DNA of 64,000 nucleotides from an uncultured Bacteroidales bacterium (GTDB taxonomy: Bacteria; Bacteroidota; Bacteroidia; Bacteroidales; FEN-979), in NCBI GenBank assembly GCA_903903985.1, contig CAIVAT010000018.1:124001-188000 (forward strand), given 5' to 3'. This document shows, piece after piece, positions 60,060 to 64,000 of the stretch (its first letter is position 1; each line of letters opens with the position of its first letter). A program made the translations under genes and the position numbers. The notes beneath the pieces are model-generated. The model ran no database searches. It was not told the origin of the DNA and saw only the letters and a program-made list of their open reading frames with translations.

Positions 60060-61331
60060 TCATTCTATCCTCTCAAACCCCGTATAAGGAACCAAAGCCG
60101 CTGGAATGGTAATGCCATCGTGGGACTGGTTATTTTCAAGGAGCGCGGCCACGATGCGGGGAAGGGCAAGGGCACTGCCGTTCAGGGTATGGGCTGTTTG
60201 AATTTTTCCCGCCTCATCCTTGAATCTTAGTTTCAGCCGGTTTGATTGAAAGGTTTCAAAATTGGAGATGGAACTCACTTCCAGCCATCTGGCCTGCGCC
60301 GCTGACCAAACCTCCATGTCGTAGGTCAGTGCAGAGGTAAAACTCATGTCGCCACCGCAGAGTTTTAGCACACGGAACGGAAGGCCGAGTTTGCGCAATA
60401 GGCCTGTTACATAGGCCCGCATTTCTTCAAGTATTTCATATGATTTTTCAGGATGGGCGATTTGGACGATCTCCACTTTATCGAATTGGTGCAGGCGGTT
60501 CAGCCCCCGGACATCCTTGCCATAAGAACCCGCTTCGCGGCGGAAGCAGGCCGAATATGCAACGTTCTTCAAAGGAAGGTCGGCCCCTTTCAGGATGATA
60601 TCGCGGTAAATATTGGTAACCGGCACCTCTGCTGTTGGGATGAGATAGAGATCATCAAGTCCGACATGGTACATCTGGGCATCCTTGTCGGGCAATTGCC
60701 CGGTAGCATAGGCTGATGCCGCGTTTACCATATACGGAGGCTGTACTTCCGTGTATCCTGCCTTGAGCGCTTCGTCAAGAAAAAAATTGATCAGTGCACG
60801 CTGTAGTCTGGCTCCTTTTCCTTTGTATAAAGGGAACCCGGCACCGGTTATTTTATTCCCGGTGAGAAAATCAATGATGTCGTATTTTGTGGTCAGGTCC
60901 CAATGCGGAACATCTGTTGGGGATGCAGGAATAATTTCACCTTCCTGTGCCACCACTAGGTTGTCTTCCGGTGTTTTTCCTGCTGGAACAGAAGGATGGG
61001 GGAGGTTTGGCACGCGAACCAGGATATCATCCAGTTCCTTCTTGATGTTTTCGAGTGCCAGGTCAAATTCTTTGCCCAGGATTTTCAATTCTCCTGTTTT
61101 TTCTTTTAACTGGTTTGCCGCGGCCGTATTACTGGATTGAAAAAGCACGCCAATCTCTTTGGCGATGAGGTTGCCCTGTGCCTGCGTGTCGTCAAGTTTT
61201 TTCTGTGTTTCCCGGCGTTGATTATCAAGTTCAACAATCCGGTTGATCACTTCAGACCCGTCAAAGTTTTTAAGGGCAAGTCTGTCAATAACCTCCTGGG
61301 TATTTTCACGGATGAAATTCAATGAGAGCAT
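60060..61331 (-). CDS. serS: Seryl-tRNA synthetase
   Basis: A 423-residue class II synthetase charging tRNA-Ser. An N-terminal antiparallel coiled coil (about 25-105) is followed by motif 2 in FRREAGSYGKDVRGLNRLHQF near 275-295 and motif 3 in LNGSALALPRIVAALLENNQ near 390, where GSGLA is changed to GSALA. Length is normal. It lies downstream of rplU-rpmA, separated from them by a strong terminator and its own promoter box. Confidence 0.97.
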   Translation of the reverse strand: MLSLNFIRENTQEVIDRLALKNFDGSEVINRIVELDNQRRETQKKLDDTQAQGNLIAKEIGVLFQSSNTAAANQLKEKTGELKILGKEFDLALENIKKELDDILVRVPNLPHPSVPAGKTPEDNLVVAQEGEIIPASPTDVPHWDLTTKYDIIDFLTGNKITGAGFPLYKGKGARLQRALINFFLDEALKAGYTEVQPPYMVNAASAYATGQLPDKDAQMYHVGLDDLYLIPTAEVPVTNIYRDIILKGADLPLKNVAYSACFRREAGSYGKDVRGLNRLHQFDKVEIVQIAHPEKSYEILEEMRAYVTGLLRKLGLPFRVLKLCGGDMSFTSALTYDMEVWSAAQARWLEVSSISNFETFQSNRLKLRFKDEAGKIQTAHTLNGSALALPRIVAALLENNQSHDGITIPAALVPYTGFERIE

Positions 61332-61351
61332 AAAAAAAGATATTTAATGAG

Positions 61352-61359
61352 CAAAAATA
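61352..61359 (-). promoter_or_regulatory. -7 box (TATTTTTG) for serS
   Basis: Minus-strand TATTTTTG fits TAnnTTTG, 21 bp from the serS ATG. It lies just downstream of the rpmA terminator, so serS is probably transcribed separately. Confidence 0.5.
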
Positions 61360-61381
61360 GTGAAAAACCATTGTTGGGATC

Positions 61382-61416
61382 AAAAAAAATGCCGGCCTGG
61401 GCTACCCCATGCCGGC
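61382..61416 (-). terminator. Intrinsic terminator of rplU-rpmA
   Basis: On the minus strand GCCGGC, TGGG, a 4-nt loop, CCCA and GCCGGC form a 10-bp stem with one mismatch, followed by ATTTTTTTTG. This is a classic rho-independent terminator 45 bp past the rpmA stop. Confidence 0.85.
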
Positions 61417-61461
61417 TTTCATCAAGATATTCCAAACGCACGCAAAGCCGTGCAATATTCT

Positions 61462-61731
61462 TTAATTGGCAGTTTCCTCCATCGGAACGATAGAAACAAA
61501 GGAACGGTCACTCCGCTTTTTCTTGAATTCCACAATGCCTTCTATAAGGGCGAAAAGGGTATGATCCTTGCCGATGCCGACATTCAGGCCGGGATTATGC
61601 ACTGTTCCGCGCTGCCGGAGAATAATTGCTCCCGGTTTTGCGTACTGACCACCATAAATTTTAACACCTAAACGTTTGCTATGCGATTCCCGGCCGTTGC
61701 TTGAACTACCAGCCCCTTTTTTGTGTGCCAT
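61462..61731 (-). CDS. rpmA: 50S ribosomal protein L27
   Basis: An 89-residue protein starting [20 protein letters not shown], with no N-terminal cleavage extension of the Firmicutes type. [20 protein letters not shown] and [14 protein letters not shown] are diagnostic. It follows rplU by 36 bp, the standard L21-L27 pair; the spacer contains a heptamer array. A strong terminator follows. Confidence 0.98.
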   Translation of the reverse strand: MAHKKGAGSSSNGRESHSKRLGVKIYGGQYAKPGAIILRQRGTVHNPGLNVGIGKDHTLFALIEGIVEFKKKRSDRSFVSIVPMEETAN

Positions 61732-61744
61732 ACCACTAAATATT

Positions 61745-61773
61745 ATTTACGATTTACGATTTGCGATTTACAA
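61745..61773. repeat. Heptamer array, family D (GATTTAC words), between rplU and rpmA
   Basis: The plus-strand words GATTTAC, GATTTAC... are GATTTAC, GATTTGC and GATTTAC in register. The rplU TAA (61768-61770 on the minus strand) is part of the array. Confidence 0.8.
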
Positions 61774-62142
61774 TATTACTTCTGTCGGTTCTTCTTCTGT
61801 TGCTTTGGCCTTTGGGGCTTTGGCTGCGCTTTTTATGCTGATGTTTTCAATCAGTACTTTACTGAAATCCTGGCGGTGGCCTGATTCCTTTTCATAGCCT
61901 TTCCGGCGTTTCTTTTTAAAGACGACCACTTTATCGCCCCTGGCGTGATCGATGATCTGGCCGGAAATGCTGGCCCCTTCAACCAAAGGCTTCCCGACAC
62001 TGATCTTGCCGTCGTTATCCAGCAGCAATATCTGCTCGAATTCAATTTTTGTTCCGGGGTCACCTTCAAGCCGGTGGACAAAGATTTCATTATTCTTTTC
62101 TACCTTAAATTGCTGGCCGGCTATTTCAACGATTGCGTACAT
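61768..62142 (-). CDS. rplU: 50S ribosomal protein L21, C-terminally extended
   Basis: A 124-residue protein. The canonical L21 fold covers 1-103 (MYAIVEIAGQQFKVEKN, VVVFKKKRRKGYEKESGHRQ). About 21 extra residues (SAAKAPKAKATEEEPTEVIL) form an Ala/Lys/Glu-rich tail, probably disordered. The stop lies in a family D heptamer array. It is transcribed with rpmA from a strong promoter at 62179-62208. Confidence 0.97.
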   Translation of the reverse strand: MYAIVEIAGQQFKVEKNNEIFVHRLEGDPGTKIEFEQILLLDNDGKISVGKPLVEGASISGQIIDHARGDKVVVFKKKRRKGYEKESGHRQDFSKVLIENISIKSAAKAPKAKATEEEPTEVIL

Positions 62143-62178
62143 GATTTAATGAATTGATGTTCGTAAAATTGGGAGTGC

Positions 62179-62208
62179 AAAGTTATAAATTTTTTCTTAT
62201 TAACAAAC
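62179..62208 (-). promoter_or_regulatory. Promoter of rplU-rpmA: TTTG - 18 bp - TAACTTTG
   Basis: On the minus strand a -33 TTTG (62205-62208) and a -7 TAACTTTG (62179-62186) are spaced by 18 bp. This is the best full match to the Bacteroidota promoter consensus in the window, as expected for a ribosomal operon. Confidence 0.75.
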
Positions 62209-62502
62209 CAAAGGATAAAAAAAATGTATATTTCGTCAAAGAGGATATGGTAAACGGATACGAAACACATGAGCCTGATGCAGCAAGAATGCAGGCTGTG
62301 AACATATATATTAGGCCGATTTCGGGCCGGACTATTTGTGAAAAAGTGGAATGAAATAGTTAACACATTGAAAACCCGGACAATAAATAAATGCGAAAAA
62401 ATCGTCAATTTTTAAAAAATGTGTAACTTGCAGTGCCTTATTTTTTTTATTGTTCATACTATTTCTAAATAATTTTCTTTTATTAACCTTAATTCAAAAC
62501 TT
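62209..62502. other. Intergenic region upstream of the surface-protein gene
   Basis: About 290 AT-rich bases lie between the divergent rplU promoter and the ATG at 62503. A TAACTTGC (about 62415) is near the -7 consensus. No open reading frame with coding character and no RNA gene were seen. Confidence 0.4.
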
Positions 62503-64000
62503 ATGAGAAATTTTACCAAAACGCTTAGGACATTTGTGCTGATGGCATCGATGATTTTCGTCTTGGTTACTTTTGGTTATGCCCAGCAAACGGTATTGCT
62601 GACCGAGAGTTTCGAGACAGGGAGCGGGACGACCCCCCCAGCCGGGTGGTCGATTGAACAGGTTACAGGCACCACGTTGGGTGTAAATTTTGTAACCACG
62701 GGAACGTTCCCGACCATAGCGGCCGCCTATGATGGGACGAAGTTTGTACAATACAATTCATACAACATAAGCAGTGGCTCGACACGGTTGAAGCGGAGTA
62801 CGGCAGTTTCAACAACGAACAAGTCATTTATCATGGTTGATTTTGCCTGGTATGAAGATGCAGGTTCTCCGGCCAATGAAGATAAGGTAGACGTACAATG
62901 GTCGACCAACGGCACAACATGGAATACTTCTGGAACATTCGACAGGTACAATTCAGTAACGGGATGGAAAGTGAAGAATGTGGTTTTGCCATCCGGGGCG
63001 AACAATCAGGCTACCGTATATGTAGCTTTTCTGTTTACCTCCGGCAACGGGAACAACTGCTCCATGGACCTGGTTCATGTTACAGCAGGCCCGGCAGCTC
63101 CTCCGGCGTTTATAACGATCGGCACGGGGACAGTTTCCTCGAATTATCCCTATACCACCTATTGGATGGGAGGCAGGACACAGATGCTGTTCACTGCAGC
63201 TGAATTAACGGCAGCAGGAGCCATCGCAGGTAATCTCTCAACGGTTGGGTTTGATGTTATCTCAAACTCCACGCAGGTGATGAATGGGTTCAACCTTAAA
63301 ATGGGGAATACCGGCCTTGCTAATTTAACAGCCGGTTTTGTTGATGGGCTGACCGCATATTACACCACTCCGTATGCAGTACCCGGGACAGGCTGGCAGA
63401 GCATAACGCTCACGACCCCTTTTGCCTGGGATGGTACTTCGAACATCATTGTGGAGATCTGCTACGCAAATACAAGTTATACGAGTTATTCACCGGTACA
63501 TGCCACAACCCTTGCCGGGATGACCGCAGGTCACTATGCAGATAACCAGACCCAATGTTCGGTTACTACCAACAGCGCACCTGCAGCCCGTCCGAACATT
63601 CGTTTTGGGGTACCCCCGATCACCCCGGGCGTACTGATGGGATATGTAAGGGATGTGAATACCCTTGCCCCGATAGCCGGAGCGATCATCCAGGTAGGCT
63701 CAGCCAAAGACACCTCTCGTGCGAATGGGATGTATGTTCTCTATAACCTGAATGCCGGAACGGTGACAGTCAACTCTGTCTCCCCGGGATATATTTCAGG
63801 ATCGGTACCCGCAACCATTACAGGCGGCGAAGTGACAACCCTTGACGTACTGATGTCCCCGGGTCCCAAGGTGGGCGGGATAGTAACCAATGCAGCGACC
63901 GGAGCCCCGGTGACTGGTGCAGCGGTTACGATCGGCACAGGTTCTGGCGCACTTACAGTGCTCACAGTAGGGGATGGGAGCTATCTTTCACCACTCCTCT
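62503..64000 (+). CDS. Large secreted surface protein, 3'-truncated by the window end
   Basis: The frame opens at the ATG at 62503 and is still open at base 64000, giving 499 visible residues. A signal peptide (ending near VTFGYAQQ) is followed by a cleaved-adhesin / choice-of-anchor-J-like beta-sandwich (about 25-195, LTESFETGSGTTPPAGWSIE, with VDVQWSTNGTTW). A second beta domain follows (about 200-370), then carboxypeptidase regulatory-like repeats (GVLMGYVRDVNTLAPIAGA, VGGIVTNAATGAPVTGAAV). This is typical of large T9SS-exported Bacteroidota proteins; the expected C-terminal sorting domain would be outside the window. Confidence 0.88.
   Translation, partial: MRNFTKTLRTFVLMASMIFVLVTFGYAQQTVLLTESFETGSGTTPPAGWSIEQVTGTTLGVNFVTTGTFPTIAAAYDGTKFVQYNSYNISSGSTRLKRSTAVSTTNKSFIMVDFAWYEDAGSPANEDKVDVQWSTNGTTWNTSGTFDRYNSVTGWKVKNVVLPSGANNQATVYVAFLFTSGNGNNCSMDLVHVTAGPAAPPAFITIGTGTVSSNYPYTTYWMGGRTQMLFTAAELTAAGAIAGNLSTVGFDVISNSTQVMNGFNLKMGNTGLANLTAGFVDGLTAYYTTPYAVPGTGWQSITLTTPFAWDGTSNIIVEICYANTSYTSYSPVHATTLAGMTAGHYADNQTQCSVTTNSAPAARPNIRFGVPPITPGVLMGYVRDVNTLAPIAGAIIQVGSAKDTSRANGMYVLYNLNAGTVTVNSVSPGYISGSVPATITGGEVTTLDVLMSPGPKVGGIVTNAATGAPVTGAAVTIGTGSGALTVLTVGDGSYLSPLL

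Noticed and set aside
62727-63005. A minus-strand frame within the partial surface-protein gene
   Set aside because: It is the complement of the plus-strand frame that begins at 62503 with a signal peptide and stays open to the window end.

Overview
The window reads as a chromosomal segment of a member of the Bacteroidota, probably a Bacteroidales-like environmental lineage. The evidence is a type IX secretion sorting domain, a TonB-dependent receptor with a carboxypeptidase-like N-domain, FISUMP and SPOR/HU-CCDC81 proteins, a two-subunit methylmalonyl-CoA mutase, the hpt-adk-obg order, and many TAnnTTTG promoter boxes with an occasional TTTG at -33, the Bacteroidota sigma-A signature. Both ends cut genes: a GH3-family enzyme on the left and a large secreted surface protein on the right.

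Layout. 1-5.0 kb: GH3 protein, deoxynucleoside kinase, kdsB, an HU/SPOR protein, trmB, and a decayed S46 dipeptidyl-peptidase that has lost two catalytic residues. 5-12.6 kb: mutA and mutB, separated by a lone receiver domain and an outer-membrane barrel, followed by an M16 peptidase. 12.6-20.6 kb: SRPBCC protein, O-methyltransferase, DUF4932 zincin, purE, divergent hpt-adk-obgE, PAP2 phosphatase and small membrane proteins. 20.8-28.8 kb: thrA, xseAB, then on the minus strand panC, a UPF0104 membrane protein, rfaE2 and radA. 28.8-35.2 kb: FISUMP lipoprotein, receiver protein, amt with a second copy of the barrel found beside mutA, and a NarL-type two-component pair. 35.2-43.6 kb: M1 aminopeptidase, MFS transporter, T9SS cargo, TonB receptor, Spy-like protein. 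43.7-54.8 kb: an accessory envelope locus with twin B12-binding radical SAM enzymes divergent from ACP, ketosynthase III, SDR, glycosyltransferase 2, a small membrane protein and a GNAT, facing two sulfotransferases and a flippase. 54.8-62.2 kb: a very large Asp-box protein, mtnA, a barrel protein, serS, rpmA and rplU. 62.5 kb to the end: the partial surface protein.

Two things stand out. First, the intergenic DNA is full of short degenerate tandem word arrays. There are at least seven word families with units of 7, 8 or 9 bases, plus a family of larger imperfect palindromes. They often fill the whole gap between neighbouring genes and supply the stop codon of the upstream gene (seen for obgE, radA, rfaE2, the M1 gene, ACP, mtnA and rplU). 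In four genes (MFS, SDR, M1 peptidase, O-methyltransferase) related repeats lie in frame inside the coding sequence, so repeat DNA is being translated. Second, the 46-55 kb locus combines acyl-carrier, acyl-condensing, reductase, polyprenyl-type glycosyltransferase, acyltransferase, sulfotransferase and flippase functions. It looks like a pathway for an acylated or sulfated envelope glycan or glycolipid that I cannot assign to a known product.

No tRNA, rRNA, CRISPR array or intact insertion sequence was seen.
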